A stretch of DNA of 64,000 nucleotides from CBDCNH01 sp965219015 (GTDB lineage: Bacteria > Pseudomonadota > Alphaproteobacteria > Rhodobacterales > Rhodobacteraceae). The stretch lies in assembly GCA_965219015.1 (NCBI GenBank), contig CBDCNH010000013.1:806001-870000 (forward strand), given 5' to 3'. Both the position numbers and the translations under genes were made by a program. The notes beneath the pieces are model-generated. The model ran no database searches, had not been told where the DNA came from, and saw only the letters and a list, made by a program, of their open reading frames with translations. The stretch's first letter is position 1; each line of letters opens with the position of its first letter. This document shows, one piece after another, positions 8,059-17,027 of this stretch.

Positions 8059-9045
8059 ATGACCACGCTCCGCACCGGCCTGACCGCCGTGATCGCCACC
8101 GCGCTCCTCGCGCAGGCCGCCCCGGCCGAGACGCTCAAGCTCAGCCACCAATGGTCGGAGGGCGACGTCCGGCACAAGGTCGCGCAGATGGTCGCCGACG
8201 AGGTGGCGGCCGCGGACGTCGACCTGACGATCCAGATCTTCCCCAACCAGACGCTCTTCAAGGCGCGCGAGCAGTACACGCCGCTGTCGCGCGGGCAGCT
8301 CGACATGACGATCCTGCCCCTGAGCTACGCCGGCGGGCAGCAGCCCGCCTACAACCTCACGCTGATGCCGGGCCTGGTGAAGAACCTCGACCACGGCGAG
8401 CGGCTGTCGCATTCGCCGTTCATGGCGGAGATCGAGAAGATCATGGCCGAGGACGACGTGCTCGACCTCGTGCCGGGCTATCTCGCGGGGGGCTTCGGCT
8501 CCAACAAGGGCTGCATCACCAAGCCGGAGGACATGAAGGGCGTGAGCATCCGCGCCGCCGGCAAGTCGTTCGAGCAGATGCTCGCGGGCGCCGGTGCCTC
8601 GATCAGCTCGATGGCGTCGTCGGAAATCTATCCCGCGCTGCAGACGGGCGTGCTCGATGCCGCCAACACCTCGTCGGAGAGCTTCGTGAGCTACCGGCTC
8701 TACGAGCAGTTGAAGTGCTACACGCCGGCGGGCGACTATGCGCTGTGGTTCATGTACCAGCCGCTCATCATGAACAAGACGACCTTCGACGGCCTCAAGC
8801 CCGAGCAGCAGACGGCGCTGACCAAGGCCGCCGCCGACGCCGAGGCGTTCTACCTCGAGGAGGCCAAGAAGGGCGACGCGGAGGCGCGCAAGACGTTCGG
8901 CGACGCGGGCGTCGAGCTTGCCGAGATGACCGAGGCGGACTTCGCCGCCTGGCAGGCCCTCGCCAAGACGACCGCGTACCCCGCCTTCGTGGCGGAAACC
9001 CCGGACGGCCAGCGCCTGCTCGACCTCGCGCTGGCGGTGAAGTGA
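8059..9045 (+). CDS. TRAP transporter substrate-binding protein, probably malonate (MatP-like)
   Basis: A 328-residue periplasmic binding protein with a Sec signal peptide (residues 1-23, ending AAPAETL). It has the DctP-family fold markers LKLSHQWSEGDVRHKVAQMVADEV, GVSIRAAGKSFEQMLAGAGASISSMASSEIYPALQTGVLDAANTS and SFVSYRLYEQLKCYTP. The ATG at 8059 has GGGAGGA 5-6 bp upstream; longer in-frame extensions run through the operator region. First gene of a TRAP-matAB operon. Malonate as ligand is inferred from the downstream decarboxylase and synthetase, as in rhizobial matPQM-matAB clusters. Confidence 0.9.
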   Translation: MTTLRTGLTAVIATALLAQAAPAETLKLSHQWSEGDVRHKVAQMVADEVAAADVDLTIQIFPNQTLFKAREQYTPLSRGQLDMTILPLSYAGGQQPAYNLTLMPGLVKNLDHGERLSHSPFMAEIEKIMAEDDVLDLVPGYLAGGFGSNKGCITKPEDMKGVSIRAAGKSFEQMLAGAGASISSMASSEIYPALQTGVLDAANTSSESFVSYRLYEQLKCYTPAGDYALWFMYQPLIMNKTTFDGLKPEQQTALTKAAADAEAFYLEEAKKGDAEARKTFGDAGVELAEMTEADFAAWQALAKTTAYPAFVAETPDGQRLLDLALAVK

Positions 9046-9053
9046 TCGAGGCG

Positions 9054-9081
9054 GGCGGCGGAGCGCCCCGCGCCCGCCGCC
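9054..9081 (+). promoter_or_regulatory. Hairpin between the TRAP binding-protein and small-permease genes
   Basis: GGCGGCGG pairs perfectly with CCGCCGCC around a 12-nt loop, 8 bp after the binding-protein stop codon. No T-run follows. It matches the position of the hairpins at 4681-4703 and 44169-44191 and probably sets the ratio of binding protein to permease. Confidence 0.55.
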
Positions 9082-9101
9082 ACGTGTCGGAGGCCATCCC
9101 C

Positions 9102-9650
9102 ATGAGCCACGCGCTGCCGCGCGGCGTCCGTCTGATCGGCCACGTCTCCACGGTCTGCGGCGTGGTCGCGTCGCTGATGATCTTCGCCGCCGTGCTCGTC
9201 ACCTGCCAGATGATCTTCGTGCGCGGCGTCCTCCACCGCTCGACGGTCTGGCAGACCGAGGTGGTGATCTACCTGATGATCGCCGCCACGCTGATCGGGC
9301 TGCCCTACGTGCAGAAGCTCCGCGGCCACGTCGGCGTGGACCTGCTGCCGACGCTGCTGCCGGCCTCGTTCCGGCGCGCTCTGGCCGGCATCACGCTCTG
9401 CGTCACGATGGCGATGATGGCGGTGATGCTGTGGTACGGCTGGGACATGTGGCATCTCGCCTGGGCGCGGGGCTGGAAGTCCGAGACCGTGGTGGCGGTG
9501 CCGCTCTGGATCCCCTACCTCGCCGTGCCGCTCGGCTTCGCGCTCTTCGTGCTGCAGCTCGCCGCCGATCTCTGGCTCACGGTCGCCGGCGCGCCGATGG
9601 ACGCGAAGGGCCTGCCCGCCATCGGGCCCGAGCCCGCGGAGGAGTTCTGA
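9102..9650 (+). CDS. TRAP transporter small permease, malonate (MatQ-like)
   Basis: A 182-residue DctQ-type protein with four membrane segments (about residues 12-35, 48-66, 90-112 and 134-156). The start ATG at 9102 fits the family N-terminus; GGAGG lies about 12 bp upstream. The stop overlaps the next start as TGATG, so both permease subunits are co-translated. Confidence 0.88.
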   Translation: MSHALPRGVRLIGHVSTVCGVVASLMIFAAVLVTCQMIFVRGVLHRSTVWQTEVVIYLMIAATLIGLPYVQKLRGHVGVDLLPTLLPASFRRALAGITLCVTMAMMAVMLWYGWDMWHLAWARGWKSETVVAVPLWIPYLAVPLGFALFVLQLAADLWLTVAGAPMDAKGLPAIGPEPAEEF

Positions 9651-10969
9651 TGGACCCGCTGGCGCTCGGCGGCCTCGTCGGCGTGGCGACGGTGATCATG
9701 CTCTTCTCCGGCGTGCCCGTGGCGGTGGGGCTCTTGATCGTGGCGACCGGGTTCCTCTTCGTGATCGACGGTCCGCGGAGCCTCGAGGCGCTGCCGGAGC
9801 TGTTCTACGCCGACCTCAATTCGTTCGCGCTGCTGTCGATCCCGATGTTCATCATCATGGGCTCGGCCATCGCCTCGACGCGCGCGGGGCCCGACCTCTA
9901 CGAGGCGCTCGAGCGCTGGCTGACGCGGGTGCCGGGCGGGCTCGTGGTGTCGAACCTCGGGGCCTGCGCGCTCTTCGCGGCGATGTCGGGGTCGAGCCCC
10001 GCGACCTGTGCTGCCATCGGCAAGATGGGCATCCCGGAGATGCGGAAGCGCGGCTACCCCGACGAGGTGGCGGCGGGCTCGATCGCGGCGGGCGGGACGC
10101 TCGGCATCCTGATCCCGCCGTCGGTGACGATGATCGTCTACGGCATCGCGACCGAGACCTCGATCGGGCGGCTCTTTCTTGCGGGCGTGCTGCCGGGGCT
10201 CCTCCTCGTCGCGCTCTTCATCGCCTGGGCGGTCTTCGACACCTGGCGGCGGGGCGCGGCGGGCGTGGCGCTCTCCGGCGTGAGCTACACCTGGGGACAG
10301 CGCTTCGAGATCCTGCCCCGTGTGGTCCCGTTCCTCCTCATCATCGCGGGCGTGCTCTATGCGCTCTACGGCGGCATCGCCACGCCGTCCGAGACCGCGG
10401 CGGTCGGCGCGCTCCTCTGCATCGTCGTCGCCGTCGTGGTCTACCGCATGACCCGCATGGGCGAGCTATGGGCCGTGCTGCGCGACTCGACGCGCGAGTC
10501 GGTGATGATCCTCTTCATCATCGGCGCGGCGGGCGTGTTCAGCTTCATGCTGTCGTCGCTCTTCGTCACCCAGTCCATCGCGGGCTGGATCGCGGCGCTC
10601 GACGTGAACCGCTGGGCGCTGATGGCGATCATCAACCTCTTCCTCCTCGTCGCGGGGTTCTTCCTGCCGCCCGTCGCGGTGATCCTGATGTCGGCGCCGA
10701 TCCTGCTGCCGATCATCGTCGCGGCGGGGTTCGATCCCTACTGGTTCGCGGTCATCGTGACGATCAACATGGAGATCGGGCTCATCACGCCGCCGGTGGG
10801 GCTCAACCTCTACGTCATCAACGGCATCGCGCCCGACATCTCGCTCCGGAAGATCCTCGCGGGCTCGCTGCCGTTCGTGCTCTGCATGGTCGCGGCCATC
10901 GTGATCCTGTCGGCGGCACCCGGCATCGTCACCTGGCTGCCCGACGCGGTGATGGGGCCCGGGTTGTGA
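9650..10969 (+). CDS. TRAP transporter large permease, malonate (MatM-like)
   Basis: A 439-residue DctM-family transporter with about 12 membrane helices. Typical elements are LFSGVPVAVGLLIVATGFLF, SIPMFIIMGSAIASTRAGPDLYEALERWL, MSGSSPATCAAIGKMGIPEMRKRGY, GGTLGILIPPSVTMIVYG and a C-terminal NMEIGLITPPVGLNLYV. It overlaps matQ and precedes matA by 13 bp. Inner membrane, ion-coupled uptake of a dicarboxylate, probably malonate. Confidence 0.92.
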   Translation: MDPLALGGLVGVATVIMLFSGVPVAVGLLIVATGFLFVIDGPRSLEALPELFYADLNSFALLSIPMFIIMGSAIASTRAGPDLYEALERWLTRVPGGLVVSNLGACALFAAMSGSSPATCAAIGKMGIPEMRKRGYPDEVAAGSIAAGGTLGILIPPSVTMIVYGIATETSIGRLFLAGVLPGLLLVALFIAWAVFDTWRRGAAGVALSGVSYTWGQRFEILPRVVPFLLIIAGVLYALYGGIATPSETAAVGALLCIVVAVVVYRMTRMGELWAVLRDSTRESVMILFIIGAAGVFSFMLSSLFVTQSIAGWIAALDVNRWALMAIINLFLLVAGFFLPPVAVILMSAPILLPIIVAAGFDPYWFAVIVTINMEIGLITPPVGLNLYVINGIAPDISLRKILAGSLPFVLCMVAAIVILSAAPGIVTWLPDAVMGPGL

Positions 10970-10982
10970 AACGGTCCGGGTC

Positions 10983-12230
10983 GTGAAGGGATCGAGCCTG
11001 CTGTCGGACCTCGTGGGAAGGGTCGCCGATGCGGGCCGCGGGCTGATGGCCGCGCCGCCGCCGCGCGACCTGGCGGCGCTCTGCGAGGCGGTGCTCGCGG
11101 GACGCGGCGAGGCGACGGGCCTGGCGCAGGCGCGCGCCATCTTCGAGCGCTACGACGCACTCAGGCCCGAGGCCCGGCGCGGCTTCTTCCATGCCCTCCG
11201 CGACCGCTTCGGCGTCGATGCCGAGCGCATCGGCGCGGCCTGGGCGCACCGCGCCGAGGGCGACCTGCGGCGCCTCCACACCGCGTCCGAGCCGCGCTCG
11301 CAGGAGCTGATCCGCCGGCTGAACCGGGCGCCCGGCGGCACGCGGCGGCTCGTCGCGATGCGGCACGACCTCCTCGGCTTCATGGCGACCGACCCGACGC
11401 TGAAGCCGCTCGACGACGACTTCCGGCATCTCTTCGGCTCGTGGTTCAACCGCGGGTTCCTGGAGCTCAGGAGCATCGACTGGTCGACGCCCGCCGCGAT
11501 CCTCGAGAAGATGATCCGCTACGAGGCGGTCCACGAGATCCGCGGCTGGGACGACCTCCGCCGCCGCGTGGACGCGCGCGACCGGCGGCTCTACGCCTTC
11601 TTTCATCCCGCGCTCGCCGACGACCCGCTGATCTTCGTCGAGGTCGCGCTGACCACCGACATCCCCGGCGACATCGGCAGCATCCTTGCCGACGGGCGCG
11701 TGATGATCGACCCGAAGCGCGCGGCGGTGGCGGTGTTCTACTCGATCTCGAACTGTCAGGACGGGCTGCGCGGCATCTCGTTCGGCAACTTCCTCATCAA
11801 GCAGGTGGTCGAGGAATTGCGCCGCGAGTTCCCCGCGCTCGACAGCTTCGTCACCCTCTCGCCGGTGCCGGGCCTGCGCGAGTGGTACGCCGGGTCCGCC
11901 GGCACCCTGCCGCCGCGGCTCCTGAAGGCCGGGCCCGACGGCACGCCGGTTGCGCTGGCGGAAGTGACCGCGCACTACCTTCTCGTCGCCCGGAGCCCGC
12001 GCGGGGGGGCGGCGGACCCGGTCGCGCGGTTCCATCTCGGCAACGGCGCGCGGCTCGAGCGGATCAATCTCGGCGCCGATGCGAGCCGCCGGGGGCAGGC
12101 GGATTCCTGGGGGGTGATGGTGAACTACCTCTACGATCTCGACACCATCGAGCGAAACCACGAGGCCTATTCGACCGCCGACGAGATCATCGCCGCGCCC
12201 GGCCCGCGCCGGCTCCTGAAATCCCGCTGA
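10983..12230 (+). CDS. matA: Malonyl-CoA decarboxylase
   Basis: A 415-residue protein covering the full malonyl-CoA decarboxylase domain: an N-terminal helical part (about 1-130) and a GNAT-like catalytic part with LYAFFHPALADDPLIFVEVALT, FYSISNCQDGLRGISFGNFLIKQVVEELRREFP, FVTLSPVPGLREWY and VTAHYLLVARSPRG, which contains the conserved catalytic His. It makes acetyl-CoA and CO2 from malonyl-CoA. GTG start at 10983 just after the permease stop. Co-transcribed with matB. Confidence 0.95.
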   Translation: MKGSSLLSDLVGRVADAGRGLMAAPPPRDLAALCEAVLAGRGEATGLAQARAIFERYDALRPEARRGFFHALRDRFGVDAERIGAAWAHRAEGDLRRLHTASEPRSQELIRRLNRAPGGTRRLVAMRHDLLGFMATDPTLKPLDDDFRHLFGSWFNRGFLELRSIDWSTPAAILEKMIRYEAVHEIRGWDDLRRRVDARDRRLYAFFHPALADDPLIFVEVALTTDIPGDIGSILADGRVMIDPKRAAVAVFYSISNCQDGLRGISFGNFLIKQVVEELRREFPALDSFVTLSPVPGLREWYAGSAGTLPPRLLKAGPDGTPVALAEVTAHYLLVARSPRGGAADPVARFHLGNGARLERINLGADASRRGQADSWGVMVNYLYDLDTIERNHEAYSTADEIIAAPGPRRLLKSR

Positions 12231-12240
12231 GAGGGGCCCG

Positions 12241-13746
12241 ATGCCCGACACGAACCATCTGATCGACGCGCTCCGGGCCGCCTCGTTGGGGCATGACGAC
12301 GCCCCGTTCGCGACCGACGAGGCCGGCGCCGTCACGACCTACGGCGAGCTCTGGGACGGGGCTGCGCGGATGGCTTCGGCCCTGATGGCGCTCGGGGTCG
12401 AACCGGGCGACCGGGTGGCGGTGCAGGTCGGGAAGTCGGTGGCGGCGCTCGAGGTCTACCTCGGCACGGTGATGGCGGGCGGCATCCACCTGCCGCTCAA
12501 CACCGCCTACACCGGCGCGGAGGTGGCCTATTTCCTTACCGACGCCAGCCCGCGCGTGTTCGTCTGCGATCCCGCCACCCGCGACACGCTCGCCCCGGTG
12601 GCCGAGGCGGCGGGCATCGGGTTCGTCCTGACCCTCGACGCCCACGGCGCGGGCACGGCCACCGACGCGATGCGCGCGGCCGACGCGCTGACGCAGCCGG
12701 TGGCGCGTGGGCCAAACGACATCGCGGCGTTCCTTTACACCTCCGGCACCACGGGGCGCTCGAAGGGGGCGATGCTGACCCACGGCAACCTCGTCTCGAA
12801 CGCCGAGGCGCTGCGCGACCTCTGGCGCTTCACCGACGCCGACGTGCTGATCCACGCGCTGCCGATCTTCCACACGCACGGGCTCTTCGTCGCGATCAAC
12901 GTGACGCTGATGGCAGGCGGGCAGGTGCTCTTGCACCGCGGCTTCGACGCCGATGCGGTGCTCGCCGACTTCCCGCGCGCGACGGCGCTGATGGGGGTGC
13001 CGACCTTCTACGTCCGCCTCCTCGACCTCGCCGGTCTGACGGAGGCGGCGGCGCGGCACATGCGCCTCTTCGTCTCGGGCTCGGCGCCGATGCTGACCGA
13101 CACGCACCTGAAGTGGCAGGCGCGGACCGGCCATACGGTGCTCGAGCGCTACGGCATGACCGAGACCTGCATGAACACGTCGAACCCCTATGACGGCGCG
13201 CGGAAGCCCGGCACCGTCGGCCTGCCGCTGCCGGGCGTCGAGGTGCGTCTCGCGGACGGCGGCGGCGCGCCAGGGGCGCCCGGCGGGATCGAGGTGCGGG
13301 GGCCGAACCTCTTCGCCGGCTACTGGAACATGCCCGACAAGACCGCCGAGGACATGGCGCCCGGCGGCTGGTTCCGCACCGGCGACATCGGCGAACTCGA
13401 TGCGGACGGCTATCTCACCATCGTCGGGCGGTCGAAGGATCTCATCATCTCGGGCGGCTACAACATCTACCCGAAGGAGATCGAGCTCCTCGTGGATGCC
13501 GTGGAGGGCGTGATCGAGAGCGCGGCCTTCGGCGTGCCGCACGCCGATTTCGGCGAGAGCGTCGCGGTCGCGGTGGTGCGCGCGCCGGGGGCGGCCCTGA
13601 CGGAAGCCGACGTGACGTCCGCCGTCGCGCCGGGCCTCGCGCGCTACAAGCATCCCCGCCGGGTGCATTTCCTCGACGCGCTGCCGCGCAACACGATGGG
13701 CAAGGTGCAAAAGGCCGAGCTGCGCCGGCGCTTTGGCGAGGGCTGA
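12241..13746 (+). CDS. matB: Malonyl-CoA synthetase (AMP-forming)
   Basis: A 501-residue acyl-CoA synthetase of the ANL superfamily. It shows the P-loop LYTSGTTGRSKGAM, YGMTET, the hinge region GWFRTGDIGELDADGYLTIVGRSKD and the C-terminal PRNTMGKVQK with catalytic Lys488. Short N-terminus and HALPIFHTHGLFVAINV are typical of MatB. It forms malonyl-CoA from malonate, ATP and CoA; with matA and the TRAP genes it completes malonate use. It ends 10 bp from the converging ABC transporter operon. Confidence 0.95.
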   Translation: MPDTNHLIDALRAASLGHDDAPFATDEAGAVTTYGELWDGAARMASALMALGVEPGDRVAVQVGKSVAALEVYLGTVMAGGIHLPLNTAYTGAEVAYFLTDASPRVFVCDPATRDTLAPVAEAAGIGFVLTLDAHGAGTATDAMRAADALTQPVARGPNDIAAFLYTSGTTGRSKGAMLTHGNLVSNAEALRDLWRFTDADVLIHALPIFHTHGLFVAINVTLMAGGQVLLHRGFDADAVLADFPRATALMGVPTFYVRLLDLAGLTEAAARHMRLFVSGSAPMLTDTHLKWQARTGHTVLERYGMTETCMNTSNPYDGARKPGTVGLPLPGVEVRLADGGGAPGAPGGIEVRGPNLFAGYWNMPDKTAEDMAPGGWFRTGDIGELDADGYLTIVGRSKDLIISGGYNIYPKEIELLVDAVEGVIESAAFGVPHADFGESVAVAVVRAPGAALTEADVTSAVAPGLARYKHPRRVHFLDALPRNTMGKVQKAELRRRFGEG

Positions 13747-13756
13747 GCCGCGGCGC

Positions 13757-14548
13757 TCACCTGACCGGTCCGAAGAGCCCCTGGAAGCGCCCGAGAAAGC
13801 TGCGGAGCCGCTCGTTGTCGGGCTGGTCGAACACCTCCGCCGGCGGCCCCGCCACCGCCACCCGGCCCTGGTCGAGGAACACCACGTGGTCGGAGACCTC
13901 GCGCACGAAGAGCATCTCGTGGCTCACGAGCAGCATGGTCATCCCGCTGGTGGCCAGCGTCTGCATCACCGCCAGCACCTCGGACACGAGCTCGGGGTCG
14001 AGCGCGGAGGTCACCTCGTCGAAGAGAAGGAGCCGCGGCTGCATCGCCACCGCGCGCGCGATGGCCACGCGCTGCTGCTGCCCGCCCGAGAGCTGCCAGG
14101 GATAGCGCGCGCCATGCTCGGCGAGCCCGACGCGGCCGAGCCAGTGGTCGGCGATGTCGTCGGCCTCGGTGCGGGGCTTGCCCAGAACCTTCGTCAGCCC
14201 GAGCGTGACGTTGGCGCGCGCGGTGAGATGCGGGAAGAGGTTGAACTGCTGGAACACCATGCCGATCCGCGCGCGCTGCGCGGAGATGCGCGCCTCGCTC
14301 AGCCGCTTCCGGCGCCCGCCCTCGCGGACGTAGCCGACCGGGTCGCCGTCGAGCAGGATCTCGCCGCCGTCGTGCTCCTCGAGGAGGTTGATGCAGCGCA
14401 GGAACGTGGTCTTGCCCGAGCCCGACGCGCCGATCAGCGACACGACCTGCCCCTGCCGCACGTCGAGGTCGATGCCCTGGAGCACCTGCGTCGCGTCGAA
14501 GCTCTTGGTGACGCCGCGCGCCTCGAGGAGGACCGGCTCGCTCACCAC
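13757..14548 (-). CDS. Polar amino-acid ABC transporter ATP-binding protein
   Basis: A 263-residue ATPase with Walker A GASGSGKTT (about residues 37-45), Q-loop in ARIGMVFQQFNLFPHLTA, signature LSGGQQQR, Walker B LLLFDEVTSALDPEL and switch His in LLVSHEM. The VFQQFNLFPHLTARANV form is typical of HisP/GlnQ-type ATPases. GTG start (two consecutive GTG codons are possible). Last gene of a four-gene minus-strand operon. Confidence 0.93.
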   Translation of the reverse strand: MVSEPVLLEARGVTKSFDATQVLQGIDLDVRQGQVVSLIGASGSGKTTFLRCINLLEEHDGGEILLDGDPVGYVREGGRRKRLSEARISAQRARIGMVFQQFNLFPHLTARANVTLGLTKVLGKPRTEADDIADHWLGRVGLAEHGARYPWQLSGGQQQRVAIARAVAMQPRLLLFDEVTSALDPELVSEVLAVMQTLATSGMTMLLVSHEMLFVREVSDHVVFLDQGRVAVAGPPAEVFDQPDNERLRSFLGRFQGLFGPVR

Positions 14549-14554
14549 GCGCGC

Positions 14555-15223
14555 TCAGTACTGCACGTAGGCGAAGCGCCGCTCGAGGATCGCTCCCGCG
14601 CGCGAGAGGGCGAGGTTGATGACGACATAGATGGCTCCCGCGAAGAGGTAGAAGTCCACGATCATGTAGCTCCGCGCCATCGCCTGCTGCGAGGAGAGGA
14701 GCAGGTCCACGACGCCGATGATCGACAGGAGCGTCGTGCCCTTCACCACCTCGAGCACCGTGTTGACCCAAGGCGGCAGCATCCGCCGCACCGCCTGCGG
14801 CAGGATCACGTACCAGATACGCCGCGCGAAGGGCAGGCCGATGGCCTTCGCGGCCTCGGTCTGCCCGGCGGGGATCGAGGTGACGGCGCCGCGGAAGGTC
14901 TCGGCGACATGCGCCGTCGCGAAGGCCGAGAGCGCCACGACCCCCGCCCAGAACGCCGCGATGTTCACCCCGAAGAGCGCGAGCCCGTAGTAGGTGAAGA
15001 GGATCAGGACGAGGAGCGGGATGCCGCGCAGCACGTCCACGTAGAGCCGCGCGGCGAAGCGCAGCACCGCCCAGCCGTAGGTCAGCGCCACGCCGAGCGC
15101 GAGGCCGAGGAGCGTCGCAAGCCCGATGCTGATGAGCGAGCTCAAAAGCGTCGTGCCGACGCCCGCGAGGAGCGACCCGCGCGAGATCCAGACCTCGTAG
15201 GCGAAGGTTCCGGGCGTCAGCAA
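14555..15223 (-). CDS. Polar amino-acid ABC transporter permease
   Basis: A 222-residue HisMQ-type permease with about five membrane segments. The cytoplasmic loop that contacts the ATPase reads AVTSIPAGQTEAAKAIGLPFARRIWYVILPQAVRRMLPPWVN. TTG is the only plausible start near the conserved N-terminus; it is 9 bp after the stop of the upstream permease. Confidence 0.9.
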   Translation of the reverse strand: MLTPGTFAYEVWISRGSLLAGVGTTLLSSLISIGLATLLGLALGVALTYGWAVLRFAARLYVDVLRGIPLLVLILFTYYGLALFGVNIAAFWAGVVALSAFATAHVAETFRGAVTSIPAGQTEAAKAIGLPFARRIWYVILPQAVRRMLPPWVNTVLEVVKGTTLLSIIGVVDLLLSSQQAMARSYMIVDFYLFAGAIYVVINLALSRAGAILERRFAYVQY

Positions 15224-15232
15224 GGCGCGCGC

Positions 15233-15901
15233 TCAGCGGATCGTCGCATAGCGCCGCTCGAGCAGCCGCAGCACGACCGCGATGGCATAGGCGGTCGCGA
15301 GATAGAGCGCGCTCGCCGTGAGCCAGGCCTCCATGACGCGGAACGTGTTGGCGTTGATCTGGCGCGCGGTGAAGGTCAGCTCCGGCACCGCGATGGCGGC
15401 GGCGAGCGAGGTGTCCTTGAAGAGCGAGATCAGGTTGTTGCCGATCGACGGCAGCGTGATGCGGAGCATCACCGGCAGCACGACGTAGCGCTGCCGCTGC
15501 CACGGCCGCAGGCCGATGGCCTTCGATGCCTCGACGTACTGCTTCGGGATCGACGCGAGACCGGCGCGGAACACCTCGCACATGTAGGCGCCGGCGTAGA
15601 TCGAGAGCGCGAAGATGAAGCTCTCGATCTTGTCGAAGGCGCGGATGCCGAACTCCGGCAAGCCGAAGTAGACGAAGAACACCAGGAGGAGGAGCGGGAT
15701 GCAGCGCATCGTCTCGGTGTAGACGAGCGTCGGGCCGGCGAGCCACCAGCGCCCCGAGACCCGCGCGTAGGCGGCCAGGAGCCCGATCGCGCAGCCGATG
15801 GCGAGGGAGGCCAGCGAGAGCCCGAGCCCGAGCAGCAGCGCGTCCCACAAGACGCCCGCGTTCCGCGTGATGACCGACCAGTCGAAGTGGTAGTCGATCA
15901 T
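15233..15901 (-). CDS. Polar amino-acid ABC transporter permease
   Basis: A 222-residue HisMQ-type permease, paralogous in layout to the preceding gene, with the EAA loop FRAGLASIPKQYVEASKAIGLRPWQRQRYVVLPVMLRITLPSIGNN. ATG at 15901; a much longer in-frame extension upstream overlaps the binding-protein gene and is not credible. The two permeases form the heterodimeric channel. Confidence 0.92.
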   Translation of the reverse strand: MIDYHFDWSVITRNAGVLWDALLLGLGLSLASLAIGCAIGLLAAYARVSGRWWLAGPTLVYTETMRCIPLLLLVFFVYFGLPEFGIRAFDKIESFIFALSIYAGAYMCEVFRAGLASIPKQYVEASKAIGLRPWQRQRYVVLPVMLRITLPSIGNNLISLFKDTSLAAAIAVPELTFTARQINANTFRVMEAWLTASALYLATAYAIAVVLRLLERRYATIR

Positions 15902-15953
15902 CCGCGCGCGGCCCCGGAGGGCGCCGGACCCGTTCTGCCGCCCCCCGGTCGCC

Positions 15954-16880
15954 TCATGCGAACTCTTGCGGGAAGCCCACGTTGGGCGTCGGCAGCTTGA
16001 TGCCGAACCACTTCTCGTAGGAGGCCGCGAAGGTGTCGAAGTCGACGCCGAGCATGGCCTCGCGGTAGGCCGAATTGACCCAGTTGAGCCAGGTCTGGTC
16101 GCCGGGCTTGACCGCCGAGGCGTAGGAGTTCGGCAGCCAGCCGTAGCCGGCATCGGCGAAGCGGCCGGGGTTCTGCTGCAGCATCCAGCGGATCTGCGAC
16201 TGGTCGGACAGGGTCGCATCGACGCGCTTGGCGTTGAGCGCCTGGATCGAGGCGTCGGGGCTGTCGTAGGCATCCACGCTCGCGTCGGGCAGGGCGGCAT
16301 GGACCCAGTCCTCGAGGAAGACGTTCTGCATCCCGCCGATCTTGATGTCCGATCCGGCCGCCTTCATCGACGCATAGTCCGAGAACCTCGCGCCGTCCTT
16401 CAGCACCATCAGGCCCACGCCTTCGCGGTAGTAGGGCACGGTGAAGTCCACCTGCTGCGCGCGGCCGGGCGTGATGGTCATCCACTGCACCACGATGTCG
16501 ACCTTGTCGGTGATGAGGCTCGGGATGCGCGCGTCCGAGCCCTGGATGACGAACTCCACCGCCTCGGGATCGTCGAAGAGGCCCTTGGCGAGGAGCTTCG
16601 AGAGGTCGATGTCCATGCCGGCGAGCGCGCCGCTCGCGTCCTGGAAGTGCCAGGGCGGGTTCGTGCTGCCGGTGCCGACGATGAGCTTGCCGCGGTCCTT
16701 GATGGTGTAGAGCCGGCTGCCGCTCGCGGTCTGCGCGCGCGCGACCTGCGGTGCGGCGAGCGTGCCCACGGCCGCGACGGCGAGGCCGAGCCCGAGCATG
16801 GTGCGCCGTTCGAGCGGCACTCCGGACCCCTGGTCCGCGCCCGTCCCGTCGATCCGTCCGTTGTCGTTGCCTTCGGTCAT
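15954..16880 (-). CDS. Amino-acid ABC transporter substrate-binding protein
   Basis: A 308-residue family-3 periplasmic binding protein. The long N-terminus carries LERRTMLGLGLAVAAVGTLAAPQVARA (about residues 24-50), a signal peptide with a twin-arginine-like start, so Tat export is possible. The mature part has KLIVGTGSTNPPWHFQDASGALAGMDIDLSKLLA, RIPSLITDKVDIVVQWMTITPGRAQQVDFTVPYYREGVGLMV and the C-terminal DQTWLNWVNSAYREAM typical of this group. It is first in the importer operon; ligand unknown. Confidence 0.9.
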   Translation of the reverse strand: MTEGNDNGRIDGTGADQGSGVPLERRTMLGLGLAVAAVGTLAAPQVARAQTASGSRLYTIKDRGKLIVGTGSTNPPWHFQDASGALAGMDIDLSKLLAKGLFDDPEAVEFVIQGSDARIPSLITDKVDIVVQWMTITPGRAQQVDFTVPYYREGVGLMVLKDGARFSDYASMKAAGSDIKIGGMQNVFLEDWVHAALPDASVDAYDSPDASIQALNAKRVDATLSDQSQIRWMLQQNPGRFADAGYGWLPNSYASAVKPGDQTWLNWVNSAYREAMLGVDFDTFAASYEKWFGIKLPTPNVGFPQEFA

Positions 16881-17027
16881 GCTGCGTGTCCCCCGCTGAT
16901 GCTGCCGTCCCCTGCGGCTGGCCGCCGCATGGGTGAAGCCTGCACGCGGTGGCGGCGCAGATCAACAGCGAGCGGACCCACGGTCGAGCGGCAGGAGGAA
17001 AGCGGCGCACGATTGGGCAGACCGCGC

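Noticed and set aside
15902..15953. A binding-protein/permease hairpin in the amino-acid ABC operon like the three others
   Set aside because: Only 4-5 bp imperfect stems can be drawn there, so this operon does not follow the pattern.
13733..16000. A 755-codon plus-strand open frame opposite the amino-acid ABC importer
   Set aside because: Low-complexity charged translation and no domain; the four minus-strand ABC genes are unambiguous.
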